Part shown: piece by piece, positions 11,076 to 23,338 of the stretch
How the letters are laid out: the number at the start of each line of letters is the position of its first letter
Position numbering within the stretch: the first letter of the stretch is position 1
Assembly (NCBI GenBank): GCA_002812745.2
Contig: NCSJ02000133.1
Location: 46,856-110,855, forward strand
Length of the DNA stretch: 64,000 bases
Direction: 5' to 3'
Source: Scytalidium lignicola
Taxonomy: Eukaryota > Ascomycota > Leotiomycetes
The notes under the pieces: model-generated
Seen by the model: only the letters and a program-made list of their open reading frames with translations
The model's database searches: none
What the model was told of the DNA's origin: nothing
Made by a program: the position numbers and the translations under genes

Positions 11076-13095
11076 TTATAGATGAGCTCTCAATACCTCC
11101 AGTTTTGCTCTTTCTCGTAATTCACGTTTTAATATTTTGCCACTCGCAGACTTTGGAAGATTTTCAACAAATATGACTCCTCCATCTAGTCTCTTATACT
11201 TAGCAAGGCGTCTTGAAACAAAATCTTTGAGGTTTTCCTTAGTCAGATTTCTAAGTAAACCTGACCTCTGAACTACGTATGCCCGAGGAACCTCGCCCTC
11301 GCCAATATGCTTGAGTTGAACACCAATTACAGCTGCCTCAATGATATCGGGATGTTTAAGCAGCACCTCCTCTAACTCTGCTGGTGCTACTTGAAAACCA
11401 CGAACTTTAATCAATTCCTATCGGTATGGTTAGCCTGGTTTTAAAGTAAAATGATCATGAGATAACCGGCCTTTTTCCTAGCAACAATGTACCACTTTTC
11501 TGTATCCTTGTCACAAAAGGCAATATCACCAGTATGAAACCATCCATTTTCGAAAGACTCGGCATTTGCCTGAGGGTTTTCAAAATATCCGCCAATAATG
11601 GTAGGTCCTCGAATGCAGATTTCACCGGTGGTGTTGTAATCCTGGATAGGTTTTCCCTCATCGTCGACTAGTCTAGGTTGATATAAGTTTACGTTCACTG
11701 TTTTATAAAAGATGGATGAACAGACTTCACCTCTAGCGTTGGTAAAAAGCGACCAATTGATCCAGTATCATCTCCTTCTGGCCAACTAAAACTTGCCCCA
11801 ACACAAGTGCATTCTGTCATTCCCCAGACCATATTAATTCTGCCATCTGGATGTACTAGTTCACTGATCTGCTTCCGCGAAGTTTCATCGATCGGTGCGC
11901 CACCAATGACGCCCCAACGAATACTTTTCAGCGAGTATCGTGCCGTCAGTTGCGACGTAAGGATGGAGATAATAATGGGCGGAACCAGAAAGAACTCGGT
12001 AATTGCATGAGATTCAGTAACCTGTAGAAATTTCTCTAGCTCAAATCGGCGCATAATATATCCTATATGACCTAAACGAAGAGGTGTTGCCATGGCCATT
12101 GGAATCATTGCAGCATGAAAAAAAGGCAAGCAAAGGATACGTTTAACCTATTATCATCATATTAGGACACATATTTGATCATGTTTCTAATTTAATTCTG
12201 GAGAGCAATTATAAAACGAGGGGAATAAAAGATAAGGAAAGAAGTACGGGATTTGATATAGAGACTAGTGGAAATGTTTACCATACCTCATACGGCTTCT
12301 TAACCTGTTCGTGAAGTAGTGTATGTTGGGCAATTAAATTATAATGAGATATAGGGGCAGCTTTTGGTAATCCAGTAGTACCGGAAGTGAAGAGTCTACA
12401 GGCAGTCGTTTTCTTGGCTGTCGACAAATTATCAAAACGTTGCCAATCCGCTTCTCCGTGTTGGAATAGTGTAAACCAGGAGCGTATATTCGATGAAGCT
12501 AACGGGAGGGTAGCTTCATCTTGATTAAAAAATAGAATGCGATCATCTGAGATGTCACATTCCTTTGCCGCAGTCATTATGTTTGTCGAAATGTCGGCCT
12601 CGGTGATAATCATTTTACTTTTGGATATTCTAATATGATGGACTAGCTCAAAAGGCGTATAGCTCGGGTTGGTTCCAGTAAAGACAAGACCAGATCCTAT
12701 GATAGCAAGGAAAATACATGGATAGTATACCTGGAATATCATGTTAGAGAGTTACGTGGCATCAATTAAAACAGGTATTTCATGCGAAAACGGACATTAT
12801 TGAAGGAGTGAACACAGACACAGTCTCCCTGCTTCAATCCTGTTGCATGAAATCCCGCAATGAGCTTCCGTATGAGAGATTTGCATTGTTTTGAGCTAAG
12901 ACTATTCTTAGTGTTTTCTGTATCAATTAATATCTATAGGTTTAGGTTAATGTTTGATGTTCAAATTTTATTGATTGAACATACCGGCTTATCCTGATTA
13001 TATAATTGATTATGAAATATCCAAGACAAAAGATCTTTAGTTGGTATGTCTATATGGTATTTTGTCTGGGTGAATGACTCTTGGATCTGTGCCAT
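11076..13095 (-). CDS. Acyl-CoA ligase 1 (4-coumarate:CoA ligase-like), C-terminal AHL
   Basis: About six exons encode an ANL-superfamily ligase. The ATG is at 13095–13093 (MAQIQESFTQTKYHI). The P-loop signature LFTSGTTGLPKAA lies near 12,400–12,360, the acyl/AMP motif WGMTECT near 11,830, and GWFHTGDIAF near 11,540. The catalytic-lysine segment SGKILKRELRERAKL is close to the end. It would form an acyl-adenylate with ATP and then the CoA thioester. The last three residues are AHL, which fits the peroxisomal PTS1 consensus [SAC]-[KRH]-[LM]. It starts divergently from the AtuA-like gene across a 403-base promoter with a CGG repeat. The substrate is unknown; the family accepts aromatic, fatty and terpenoid acids. 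Confidence 0.88.
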
Positions 13096-13498
13096 GTTTA
13101 TAGATGCGTCCTATAGACAACTGTAGATTAACCATCTAGACAAAAGAGATGTTATATGTGTGCAAGGAAAAGGAAATTAGGATATATGTTGTAGTTTCTT
13201 TTCCACATTGCTATTATTTCCCCCTATGCTGTTCTCATTCGGTGAAGCATATGGTTATTTTTCTACCGAAGCAAGTCCTCCGGTAATCAACCGTTAGTCG
13301 GCACCGAGGCGGCCGGGGAAATGAGCTGCACAAGACGGACTAGCTGTAGTAAAATTAGTCCGCAAGAAAATATTCTAGGAATAGAGACGTGAGAATTTGA
13401 TTTACTTATTAATCCACGTTATCAAGAACTCATTTTCTTAGATACATTGCAGATACTTCACAACAAGATTTTGTGAGCTAGATCGATATTGATACACA
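13096..13498. promoter_or_regulatory. Bidirectional promoter of ligase 1 and AtuA-like gene
   Basis: The 403 bases between two divergent ATGs hold TCGGCACCGAGG at 13298–13309. That site is almost exactly midway, about 190 and 203 bases from the two start codons. The central position suggests one site controlling both genes. Confidence 0.5.
13298..13309. promoter_or_regulatory. TCGG-CA-CCGA repeat between divergent genes
   Basis: TCGGCACCGAGG is an inverted repeat with a 2-base centre, the same arrangement as in the promoters at 6783, 9614, 18344 and 22248. Its placement midway between divergent starts is the clearest of the set. Confidence 0.5.
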
Positions 13499-15655
13499 AT
13501 GGCCTCCAACCGGGGAAGATTAATACGTATTGCAGGTGAGAAACTATGTTCCGATATTATTATCAGTTGGGAGATCTTTTTTTNAAAGGAGAGAGATATT
13601 AAAATCTATATGAAAAATATTCATGTCTAACTGTCTTGTCATTAGGAGCGTCTGGTTCCTCCAGCGATCGCCGTTCAGCGCTAATAAATTTGGCGACAAA
13701 TTATCCCTATGATCCGGTGGATGTAATCATTGGGGACTGGTTATCTGAAGCCAACATGACCAAGTCAGCAGGACGTTTGAAGACAGGTTTGAATGTTACT
13801 CCTGAGACTTCGAGCAGCTTCTGATACCGGTGATTGAAAACAGGAACTGGACTCGCATATGAACCTTCATTCATCGAGGCACTACAGCCAGCTCTCCCAG
13901 ACCTTGCTAGATATGGAATTAAAGTAGTAGTCAATGCCGGTGCTTCAGATACCAAGGGACTCTATAACATTGTTATGCAATTGGTTAAGGAGTCCAATCT
14001 CCCACTTAAAGTTGCATGGATTTCTGGTGATAGTGTTCTTGATATCATCCAAGCAGAACAGACTCGTGGAACCAACTTTCAAAATATTTACACTGGCGAG
14101 ATGTTAACAGACTGGAAATTCCAACCCATTTATGCTCATGCATATCTAGGAAGCCTTGGGATTGCGAAGGCCCTCGATGTAGGGGCAGACATCGTTGTCT
14201 GTGGTCGAGTTAGTGATGCTTCCTTGGTCATTGGAGCGGCTGTCTGGTGGCATGAATGGGGTCGGGATCAACTTAAGGAACTGGCTAATGCTCTTGTTGC
14301 CGGACATCTCATCGAATGCTCCACGTATGTTTGCGGTGGAAATTTCACAGGATTTAAATCCCTTCAGCCCAAGTTATGTCGCAATATAGGATTCCCCATT
14401 GCTGAAATTTCAAGAAGTGGAGAGGTAATCATCACGAAGCAGAAAAATACCGGGGGAACTGTTTCTCCTCAAACTTGCACAAGCCAGCTCCTCTACGAGA
14501 TCCAAGGACCATGGTATTTCAATTCGGATGTTACGGCAATTATCAACAATATCTCGTTCCAGAATCTGTCAACAGATCGAGTTGCTGTTCAGAGAATCCA
14601 AGCTTTGCCGCCTCCTAGGACGACAAAAATAGGAATCACGGCCAGTGGGGGCTTCCAGGCAGAAATACATTATTTTATTGTTGGACTCGATGTTGAAGAG
14701 AAAGCGCAAATGCTTAAGGAGCAAATAATATATCTCCTGCAACCACACTTAAATAAGTTTACCCTGCTAGACTTTAGTCTCATTGGTTCTGCTGCTGAAA
14801 ACGCCGATTCTCAAAACGGTGCAACAGTCGATTTCAGAATCTTAGCACAAGCTGCTAGCAAGGAAGACCTAAGGCCTCGTTTCTTTGCTCGACCAATTAC
14901 AGATTGCATTATGCAAGCTTACCCAGGAGCAACATTTCATCTTGACCTTCGTACAGCTTTCCCAAAGCCAATATATGAGTATTTTGTTACTCTACTGCCA
15001 CAATCTTCTATAGTACACAAGGTTCACATGCAAGACGGGCAAACTTTTGAGATTGATCCTCCGATGGATGATGATAGACAATGTGTGACATATTCAGAAC
15101 AGCAACCGTCACAGGATCAGACATTGCTTCCTCCACTAACGGATTCTGGGATTTTGTCTAACACTATACCTGGTCCATTGGGTTGGTTGGTCCACGCTCG
15201 AAGTGGCGACAAAGGAAGTAACGCCAATGTCGGTTTTTGGGTTAGACACGAGGATGAATATGATTGGCTGCGAAGTTTGCTATCATCAGATCGAATGAAG
15301 CAACTACTTGGGAAAGAGTACAATGGCAAAAGAATTGTAAGTCATATTTTGTTTTAAGGTAGATATACTCTCTTCTGCCATTCAAAAACGTGAAAACTTG
15401 CAGCAGATCCGACCCATCGGATATAGATACAACAAAGTAATTCAACAAATTGTTTAACAGAGGAGTTCTAACAATTCTTAGGATCGGCTGGAGTTTCCGA
15501 ATATACATGCCATTCACTTCCTTTTGCATGATCACCTCGATCGCGGCGTTAGCTGCACAAAAGCTTACGATGTTTTGGGCAAAAATTTGGCTGAATATCT
15601 ACGAGGAAGATATGTGGATCTACCTGTCAAGTTTTTAAATAGGGGAAAGCTGTAA
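13499..15655 (+). CDS. AtuA-like acyclic terpene utilisation family protein (DUF1446)
   Basis: Four exons: 13499 to about 13536, about 13647–13786, about 13839–15336, and about 15481–15655. The protein of about 600 aa begins MASNRGRLIRIAGASGSSSDRR, has the family core GDWLSEANM, GYxxxF-like and VVCGRVSDASLVIGAA segments, and the C-terminal HARSGDKGSNANVG domain. AtuA is named from the Pseudomonas acyclic terpene (citronellol/geraniol) utilisation operon; its reaction is not established. The tail FLNRGKL ends in GKL, a non-canonical PTS1-like tripeptide. Ligase and CoA-transferase genes on either side suggest it acts on a CoA thioester or branched acid. It is the most informative gene for the pathway because the family is rare and uncharacterised in fungi. 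Confidence 0.85.
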
Positions 15656-16019
15656 CTATAATAACACTTGAAGAGGTCTTACTAGCTAGAAATTGTCTAA
15701 AAGCTGTCTTCCCATAGTTATTATACTTGAATAGATTAGATTTATTATTTTAGAAATAAGGTTAAGAGTTTTTTTAGATATCCTGCTATTGTTATATATA
15801 ATTAGTTGTACTAAACTGAAATCCAACTCTGTAGATAGACACATTGAAATTTGGATAAAAGGATACGAGGAGCCACATTAGGTAGACCCTAGCACAGGGC
15901 ATCCAAGCTTAAGAGTGGAAGATCAAATTCTTAACGTCTACCAAACTGATTTCCTTAGAATAAAAATCGTTCTTATGTAGAAGCTCTACCTATTCTAAAC
16001 GTCTTCCTAATCTAAAAGG
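15656..16019. other. Convergent intergenic region, no gene
   Basis: This 364-base spacer lies between the 3' ends of the AtuA-like gene (+) and ligase 2 (-). It is AT-rich and probably holds both transcript ends. I see no promoter repeat, coding sequence or clear mobile element in it. Confidence 0.5.
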
Positions 16020-18050
16020 CTACAATTTAGCTACAGATGTAGTTTTCTTGTTCCCGCCAGAGGGTAGATAACGACGCATGACCTTTCCACTACCTGTTCG
16101 AGGTATTGAACTAATAAAATACACACCGCCAGTGAGCCATTTATGCGGAGCAAACTTCTCTTTGATCATATTGAAAATTTCTATTTCTGTCACGATACCT
16201 TCTTTCCGGACTACGAATGCCCGTGGATATTCGCCCCCGTCCCTGTGATGTAGGAATAGTCGTTAGTCGTAGAATTAACAAAGAGAGCAAAGGAAAAAAT
16301 ATAAGTAAATTCTTACAATTTTGCACCAATTACCGCGGCATCTGCAACGTCGGAATGGGTGAGTAGGAACTGCTCCAGTTCCGCCGGGGCGACTTGCAAC
16401 CCCTTAACCTTTATAAGCTCCTAATAATATTGTTAGAACACCGTGTATCCGCCTAACACCACGAACTGAACAGAATTAAATTACTTACTTTTAATCGATC
16501 CACAATGACGATGCAGCCTCTACTATCTATATATCCAATATCACCAGTCCGCAACCAACGATGACCATCAGCTTCAACAATAGTTTCAGAGGTAACTTTT
16601 GAGTTCTTGTAATAGCCTTTCATGATGTTTGGTCCTGACACCCAAATTTCTCCAACTGCTCCATCCCCTGAGGTTACATCACTAAAGTCTCGATCCTCTA
16701 TGGGAGCAATTTTGGCAGCACAGTTCGGATTTAACCAGCCTACTGCTCTTCCATCATCTTCATCATCCGGAGCAAAACCGGAGATAGAACAGGTGGTCTC
16801 TGTCAAACCCCATCCTTGGCGTATGGTTACGCCGGGACACAAGTACATGTTTGCAACTAATCGACCCAGCTCAGGGCTTAGAGGTGCAGATCCGCTAACA
16901 ACAGTTTCAATGGCTCTGAGATTGTAACGTTTAGGGAGCGGTTGTTTCGACAGCATTGCCAGAATTGTAGGTACTGCTGTCATAAATGTAATCCGGTAGA
17001 CATCAAGATATAGTAAATATTGCTCAACATTGAATTTAGGCATGATGAACACTTTGGCACCACACCGTGCAGCATTGATACAGTAATATGTTTGTCCCTG
17101 GTAAGTAAGAAGATATTACTTAAGATACATATAGTATGCTTGGAGAACTCATATATGCATGATACATTGGAAGAGGTGCGAGCCATCTTTCTCCTGAGTT
17201 GTCAAGCCGCTCCTTTCGGCTTCGACCGTTCGGGGTATCAGCAACCATGGCACGCTTGTAAAGAAGTTGGACAGAATTTGCAATTGCATTGTAATGAGTA
17301 ATTTCAACACCCTTTGGAATTCCTGTGGTTCTATGCGCGTTGTTAGAAAAATTATAATAAATTCCGTGCAGGACTACTTACCCACTAGAGTAATTGATGA
17401 TTGCGGTTGTTTCTTTAGCTTCTTCGTAGCTAGTAATCTTCTTCCATGACCATGATTGGACTTCATCTTCAGGTCTCCATAAAGAAGTCCACAGAGGCAG
17501 TTTGAGCGGTTTGTACTGCGATAGATCCTCGTCGGGATCAGAAAATACGAAAAGACATTCTTGGTCCAAGCCGAGTCGCGAAACTGCCTCTAGAGCAATA
17601 TTAAGTCGGTCTGGACTTGCGAGAACCAACTTTGCATCCGAGTGACTTATTTGAAATTCAAGCTCTAGTGTGTGTCAGCGCTAACTACATATTTAGAGGT
17701 CAATCGAAGAAAACTCTAATAGATGTCACATATTTACCAGAAATAGAAGCAGATGGAGAAGCGGCTGTGAATATACAGCGGGCAGCGAGAACCCCCCATA
17801 AGAGTACCGGAAAGAATAAACGATTGTTTGAATATAAAAGCACTTTATCATTTGGCTGCAATCCCATCACCTCTAGGCCACGTGCAAACTGCTTAACATA
17901 GCCTTCCGCTTGAGCGAGGCTAAAGCATTTCGATGGGCCGGTGGCATCAAAGTATTGTGGAGCTTCTCTTGAATTTTCCGTCGGGGTGGAGAATACGAAA
18001 GACACGACATCAGTCTTTGGTATATCGACTTTATACGGCGATTCAATCAT
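16020..18050 (-). CDS. Acyl-CoA ligase 2 with canonical PTS1 (AKL)
   Basis: An ANL-superfamily ligase in about six exons. The likely ATG is at 18050 ([14 protein letters not shown]); an upstream in-frame ATG at 18113 would add 21 residues. The P-loop IINYSSG continues after an intron into TTGIPKG, near 17,380–17,300. [10 protein letters not shown] (near 16,800), [11 protein letters not shown] (near 16,540) and the hinge and lysine segments [14 protein letters not shown] are all present. The C-terminus is TTSVAKL, a strong peroxisomal targeting signal. It is divergent from the CoA-transferase gene. It would activate a carboxylic acid to its CoA ester inside peroxisomes; the substrate is not predictable. 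It is clearly different in sequence from ligase 1 and ligase 3. Confidence 0.88.
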
Positions 18051-18528
18051 TTTGAGAAGTGAGAAGTACAACAAAGAACTGAGAGTATCTAGGACTGTTG
18101 AATGAGGATACAAAGCCGCTCAATGAAAGTGAATAGTTCAGAATTTGGAAGAGACAAGGAACCTAGCTAGAGAGCTCAATAAGCGCCAATGCCATAGAAA
18201 CACTTATTATGACATGTATTAAATTACAATTCTGTATTTCACTACTTCCCCGCCTTAGTGTACAACCACGCCGGCTAATAATATCGGGGAGTTCATCTTT
18301 CTAGCTAAAGACAAGCCAATCCGTACCGATCGGGCACAAAGGCCTCGGTACCGCTTTACAGCGGAAGAAGTCACGGCGACGAATTAGATTATCCGTCCAG
18401 CTGCTAGGTTGGACGCATATAGTTTTCCAATAAAATATACAGAAAATAGTGATGAATTAGCTAGTTTCTAATGAATATATATCTATTTTGCAAATTTCTC
18501 ATGGTATCACCGAGAAGATAATCTCAAA
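18051..18528. promoter_or_regulatory. Bidirectional promoter of ligase 2 and CoA-transferase
   Basis: The 478 bases between divergent starts contain CTCGGTACCG at 18344–18353, plus CCGTACCGATCGG at about 18321–18333. No coding sequence is visible. Confidence 0.5.
18344..18353. promoter_or_regulatory. CTCGG-TA-CCG repeat between divergent genes
   Basis: CTCGGTACCG matches ten of the twelve positions of the perfect palindrome at 9614–9625. It is 176 bases upstream of the CoA-transferase ATG and about 294 bases upstream of the ligase 2 ATG. Confidence 0.5.
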
Positions 18529-20271
18529 ATGGGAGAGTTAGCAGGTCCCAACCCTACAGTCCCACAGCTCTCATACTCAATTCCACAAGAGTCTAGGTCA
18601 ATTCTCGAAACTGGTCTCCTCAAACATCCCGATCATCAAGATCTGCCTTCAGAATGCCGGGACTTACTTCACTACATCGAATTCACAGGTTCAGCCAAGC
18701 CCAAGATTCCAATAAACTGGCGTCTGGCGGAGAGCGTCTCCTCACTAAAAGGCCTAGAAGCGATCCTTTTGAACCTCCTCTTAGTACGAAAATATAAGAT
18801 CCAGCCTCAGAAGATAATCATCAACACCGACCATGCACAACTCTTCTTCATGTCATCTCTCCTAGTCGAGATACAGCCAAATCCAGGACAGCCAGTCCAA
18901 CCAACCCCGATTCGGGACCTAACTGAGAAATACGCCACTTATTTCCCTAATGGTGATCTCCATCAAATGGCATCGTCTCAGTATCGTCGCGCAACGACCA
19001 ATATCTACAAAGCTCGAGATGGCCGATTTTTCCACCTGCACGGGAGTCTAAATCCGGATCCGTCACTAGAAGCAATTGGGTTTCCCTGGGATCAAACTGA
19101 GATTAAAACTGCCGAGGAAGCGTGGCCAGTATTTTCTGCTCGAATTGGAGAGAAAGATGCGAGTGAATGGGATCAACTTCTCGGTGAGACTTATCATCAG
19201 GCTGCTACGATATGCTGGTCACCTGAGGAATTTGCTTCTACTGCTCAAGGACAAGCTATTAAGGATATTGGTCTATATAAGATCCATTATCGGCCGAATG
19301 ATACCCAAAAACTTGGTTGGTGGCCTGATTCACCATCGACATCTCCTTCGAGGCCTCTTGCTGGTTTGAAGATTGTCGATCTTACCCGTGTGATAGCTGG
19401 TCCTGCAATTGGAAGGAGTCTTGCTGAGATGGGAGCTAGTGTTATGCGAGTTACGGCGCCTCACCTGGCAGACTTCTCGGGACTACATCCAGACCTTAAT
19501 TGGGGGAAATGGAACTGTTCTCTTGATTTGAGGAAGGAAGATGATAAGTCTAAGCTTCGAGAGCTCATCCTTGATGCAGATATTTTAATCAATGGCTATA
19601 GACCAGCGGTACTAGATAAATATGGCTTTGGATATGAGGATGTTTTGAATCTCTGTAAAGGTCGAGAAAGAGGTATCATATACGTTCGAGAAAACTGTTT
19701 TGGATGGGCAGGCCCCTTGGCCCACAGAAGTGGGTGGCAACCTATCAGTGACGCCAATTCTGGTATCTCAATGGGATATGGTCGAGCTATGAAGAACACT
19801 GAACCTGTAACACCAGTCTTCCCTAACTCTGATTACTGCACTGGAATTGCTGGCTCATGTGCAGTTTTACAGGCACTTGTCCAAAAGTCAGTTCAAGGAG
19901 GATCCTACCTTGTAGACACGGCTCTTAACTACTATAATCAATGGCTCGCCCAAGTAGTAGGGGAATATCCCACTGATATATGGGAAGAGATATGGAGTCG
20001 TTCTGGTAGACAAGTGTTCCGACATTATCACAGCATGAACTACACTATTCCGCGTTATATTGAGATTCTAAAGAAGAATGAGGTGCTTAATCTTGATTTT
20101 TTTGAAACTCGGTCATCTAAGGCGCTGGGAGGACTCCTGTTTCGGATCCCGAAACCCGTGCTACAGTTTCCGTCCGGAGTGGTTAAATTAAGTTATAATA
20201 TTGGAACAAGAGGTAACGGTGTAGATCAGGCGCGTTGGCCGAATGATCTTAACAGTGAGATTGTAACATGA
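18529..20271 (+). CDS. Class III CoA-transferase (CaiB/BaiF family)
   Basis: This intronless gene encodes 580 aa. The second half carries the family core: GLKIVDLTRVIAGPAIGRSL at about residues 280–300, the Asp-rich DLRKEDDKSKLRELILDADILI segment, NGYRPAVLDKYGFGYE, and a C-terminal region with PVFPNSDYCTGIAGSCAVL. The first ~270 residues form an additional family-like half, as in fungal two-lobed members, rather than the ~400-aa bacterial form. Family members move CoA from one acyl-CoA to another acid without ATP, or act as racemases. No peroxisomal signal is visible (ends EIVT). Its promoter is shared with PTS1-bearing ligase 2, suggesting action on the same acyl-CoA pool. Confidence 0.87.
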   Translation: MGELAGPNPTVPQLSYSIPQESRSILETGLLKHPDHQDLPSECRDLLHYIEFTGSAKPKIPINWRLAESVSSLKGLEAILLNLLLVRKYKIQPQKIIINTDHAQLFFMSSLLVEIQPNPGQPVQPTPIRDLTEKYATYFPNGDLHQMASSQYRRATTNIYKARDGRFFHLHGSLNPDPSLEAIGFPWDQTEIKTAEEAWPVFSARIGEKDASEWDQLLGETYHQAATICWSPEEFASTAQGQAIKDIGLYKIHYRPNDTQKLGWWPDSPSTSPSRPLAGLKIVDLTRVIAGPAIGRSLAEMGASVMRVTAPHLADFSGLHPDLNWGKWNCSLDLRKEDDKSKLRELILDADILINGYRPAVLDKYGFGYEDVLNLCKGRERGIIYVRENCFGWAGPLAHRSGWQPISDANSGISMGYGRAMKNTEPVTPVFPNSDYCTGIAGSCAVLQALVQKSVQGGSYLVDTALNYYNQWLAQVVGEYPTDIWEEIWSRSGRQVFRHYHSMNYTIPRYIEILKKNEVLNLDFFETRSSKALGGLLFRIPKPVLQFPSGVVKLSYNIGTRGNGVDQARWPNDLNSEIVT

Positions 20272-20515
20272 GATAGCTTTTAAAATAGAAGCAACTTTGT
20301 TGCCGATAGTCTTATTAATAAAGCAAGTACAAACTATACTGTCTAAAGTGGTGCTATATCTCCAAGGTCAATATTAATTAAAATATAGTATTCCCATATA
20401 AAAGTAAGCTAGATATTCATGATGAGATTCTCGATATTTGAAGAAGTGAGGTAAAATTGTATTGGTGGTTTACATTTAGTGTTTAACTATCCATACACAT
20501 ATCGAATTTGCTCAA

Positions 20516-21974
20516 CTACAATCGTGCTGCTAGCTTGGTCTCAGTGTCCCCAAGAGCATACTCATTAAAGTGCAATTTGCTCCTAACTTTTTCCGCATCC
20601 TTTGGGCTGATAAAATGTGCCTCGACAGCGGGGTTATATCCCAGACCCGATATTTTACGAACAGTTGCATCTGGTACTTCGGTGCTTGTCTTGCCATCGG
20701 CCCGCTTGTAGATAGTTATGACAACAGCTCCACCCAGTCCCAGGTTATGTTGGAGAGCCACATCAACGTTTTTGCCCAATCGATTGTTAGCCCATCCTCG
20801 AAGTTGCCATGTTAACTCTGCACACTGAGCTAATCCGGTCGCACCAAGAGGGTGACCTTTGGAAATGAGTCCTCCAGATGGGTTGATCAATGGGCCTTTA
20901 CCACCGTGCGTAATATCTCCACGACGAACCATCTCATGTGCTTTCCCCGTCTCTGAGAATCCTAGTCCATCAAGTAGAATGAGTTCATTTGCTGAGAAGC
21001 AATCATGTAATTCGCACACTTTAACGTCCTTGGGCGTGATTCCAGCCTCTTTCATTGCCTTCTGCACTGCTTGTTTCGTCATATCGTATCCGATCAGTTC
21101 AATGTCACTCCGAGAGTAGAGCTTTGGTGTATCGGTGCACATCTCCTGTCCAGCAATGAGGATTGCTTGAGACTTCAGGTGCGGACGAGCATCGAGGAAA
21201 CGCTGAGATACGATGACAGCAGCAGCAGCACCATCACTTGTGGGACTACACTGAAGTTTGGTCAACGGCGCATGGATCATAGGAGAATCTAAGATCTGTT
21301 GGAGAGTATAAACGTCTCGGAACTGAGAGTAGGGATTCCGCGAGGAGTGTTCATGGGAGATGCGGGCGATTTCAGCGAAGTCTTCTGCCTTGGCTCCGTA
21401 TCTATATGCACCCAACTTATTAGTTCTGCAAGAAAAGCTCCGGGAGCAAGTAATGAGGGAAGATGAATTGATTAGTATACTTTTCCATATACTCTCGCCC
21501 AGCATTGGCGAAGAATTGAGCATTTTGGGGAGAAGGATGCTTTCCACGCATCTCTTGCATCATCTTAGCTGACAGTCCTATGGATTTGGGTTGGTCGTCC
21601 GAGCCACTGCCAATGGGGCCTGGTGCCATCTGCTCAAAGCCAATTGCCATAACACAATCAACAGTTCCACTCTTAACCAACGTGCGCGCAAGTTGAATGG
21701 CAGCCGACCCGCTGGCGCAGGCATTGTTGGTGTTGTAGATAGGAATGCCCGTCATGCCAAATTGATAGAAGACTCGCTGACCGCTGCACGTACCTCCAAA
21801 ACAGAATGAAGCAATACCCGTCTGCACATCATCGTAGGTGATTTTGGCATCGATCATGGCCTTGACACCCGCCTCGTAGCCCATCTCTGTATAGAATCGC
21901 GTCCGGCGAGGCTTAATGAATTGTGTCATGCCGACGCCCAGCACATAGGTCGCATTTGAAGGTGGTGAAGACAT
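20516..21974 (-). CDS. SCP2/SCPx-type thiolase, C-terminal ARL
   Basis: Two exons are joined by a 49-nt intron (about 21,470–21,422). The nucleophile segment is NNACASGSAA. The SCP2-thiolase-specific HDCFSANE and the second cysteine/His loop GHPLGATG are present, as is the late QHNLGLGGA. The product of about 470 aa ends at ETKLAARL; ARL fits the PTS1 consensus. No C-terminal sterol-carrier domain is present, so this is the thiolase domain alone. The family cleaves branched or sterol-derived 3-ketoacyl-CoA; relatives in bacterial steroid degradation act as retro-aldolases with a DUF35 partner, which I do not see here. It would be the chain-shortening step of the pathway. Confidence 0.9.
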
Positions 21975-23338
21975 ATTTTTAGCTGTCGTGTAGAGATATG
22001 AGGTGAGTGGCTTAACAAGAACTGTTTGTCGTCAATTATATACACTCAATGATAATTACAGTCTCCTCGCTGGTGCTTAAAGGAGAGATGGTTATTACGT
22101 TGTAAGATGAAGCTTCCCCATCTCAATCTACGGTAGAAAGGTGGAGTTACTATTACCGAGGATGTAATACGGCTCCAGTGAAATGCAGCGAGCTACAGTC
22201 TGGGGGGTACAGTACTGTAAGTAATTGTCGTGTCAGCAGAAGCGTGTCTCGGCACCGCGGTTGGCTTTCCCCTCTTCGCGGCGGAGAATCGTCGATTGTA
22301 ATACAGAAAAGAACATTTTATTGATTACATTATTATACCCCATGATAAGAGCCCAGTTCGACTATTTACAAGGATGATTAAGCTCAGATATCTACTTCTT
22401 GCTCTTCGAGGCCTCGTGAGGAATGTGGCATTAATTCCATCAGACAGAAACAGGAAAATGATCTTTGATCTAAGTTGTAATTTCATAATTATGATAATCT
22501 CGCTCTAGGATCAAGATGATGAATATCTTAGTCTTTATTTTCTGCTCTACTCTTTCTAGAAACTCACAAAGAATCTATTCATGTCATAGTTGATCGTTTC
22601 CAGCCTCCTCCATTATCTTTACTAATTCTCGTAACAAGAATATTATACTATATAGACTATGGAAAACTGTATGAGGTTAAATGCTTTATTTATAATATAA
22701 AATAAATAGTTATATTTCTGCTTTAACATCTGTATTACAATAAAATCTTTTTCATTAAAAAGAAGCGAGGCTTAAATGTGTGAGAAGTAACTACTTGTTA
22801 ATGTTATTCAATACTTGTTAAAAGCTTTAAAAAGAATAAAGAACAATTTCCTTTCTTAAAAATTTACTAAATTAATGTATTATATTCTTATATTATAATA
22901 AAATAATTATAGGCGCGAAGCACCCCCACCTACGACTGGAGCGAGTAGCAAGCTTTGCTTGTTGAAAAATATGAGCAGAAGGTACCCCCAAATTGTGACC
23001 TATGTCTCCGTAAATTAGTATAGTATTCCCTGGTACTGGATTATTCTTAACTGGATCGTACCCATTCCGACTCGTTAACTGCGTAAGCAGGTTGAGTTAA
23101 TGTTCCCGACAAATTTAAATAACCGGCGGTGCCATTAAGAGCCCTCCATCTTCTACCCGTCTATCTGTTCAGTTGAACATGATCGCTTGTAACGCTTCCC
23201 TGACCGGATTGGATAACCTCCAATAACTGAGAATGAAATTGGTAATCACGTGATTTGGTTTATGAAAACGCAGTGTCACGGTTTGATATATCGCAGTAGA
23301 ATGATTGGTTATATGGAGGTCTGGCCCCTATTGAAATA
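21975..23338. other. 1.36-kb spacer with AT-rich block and promoter repeat
   Basis: The left part is the thiolase promoter, with CTCGGCACCGCGG at 22248–22260. From about 22,630 to 22,915 the DNA is strongly AT-rich, then returns abruptly to a GC-rich patch (22,915–22,965) containing the short hairpin CAAGC-TTT-GCTTG at 22949–22961. This looks like the eroded remnant of a mobile element. No gene is visible. It separates the thiolase from the hydrolase pair. Confidence 0.45.
22248..22260. promoter_or_regulatory. CTCGG-CA-CCG repeat in thiolase promoter
   Basis: CTCGGCACCGCGG lies 274 bases upstream of the thiolase ATG. It has the same CGG-N2-CCG arrangement as the other cluster promoters, with an extra CGG triplet at its right end. 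Confidence 0.48.

Noticed and set aside
20516..21974. Standard 3-ketoacyl-CoA thiolase of fatty acid beta-oxidation
   Set aside because: The HDCF motif and overall order are those of SCP2-type thiolases.
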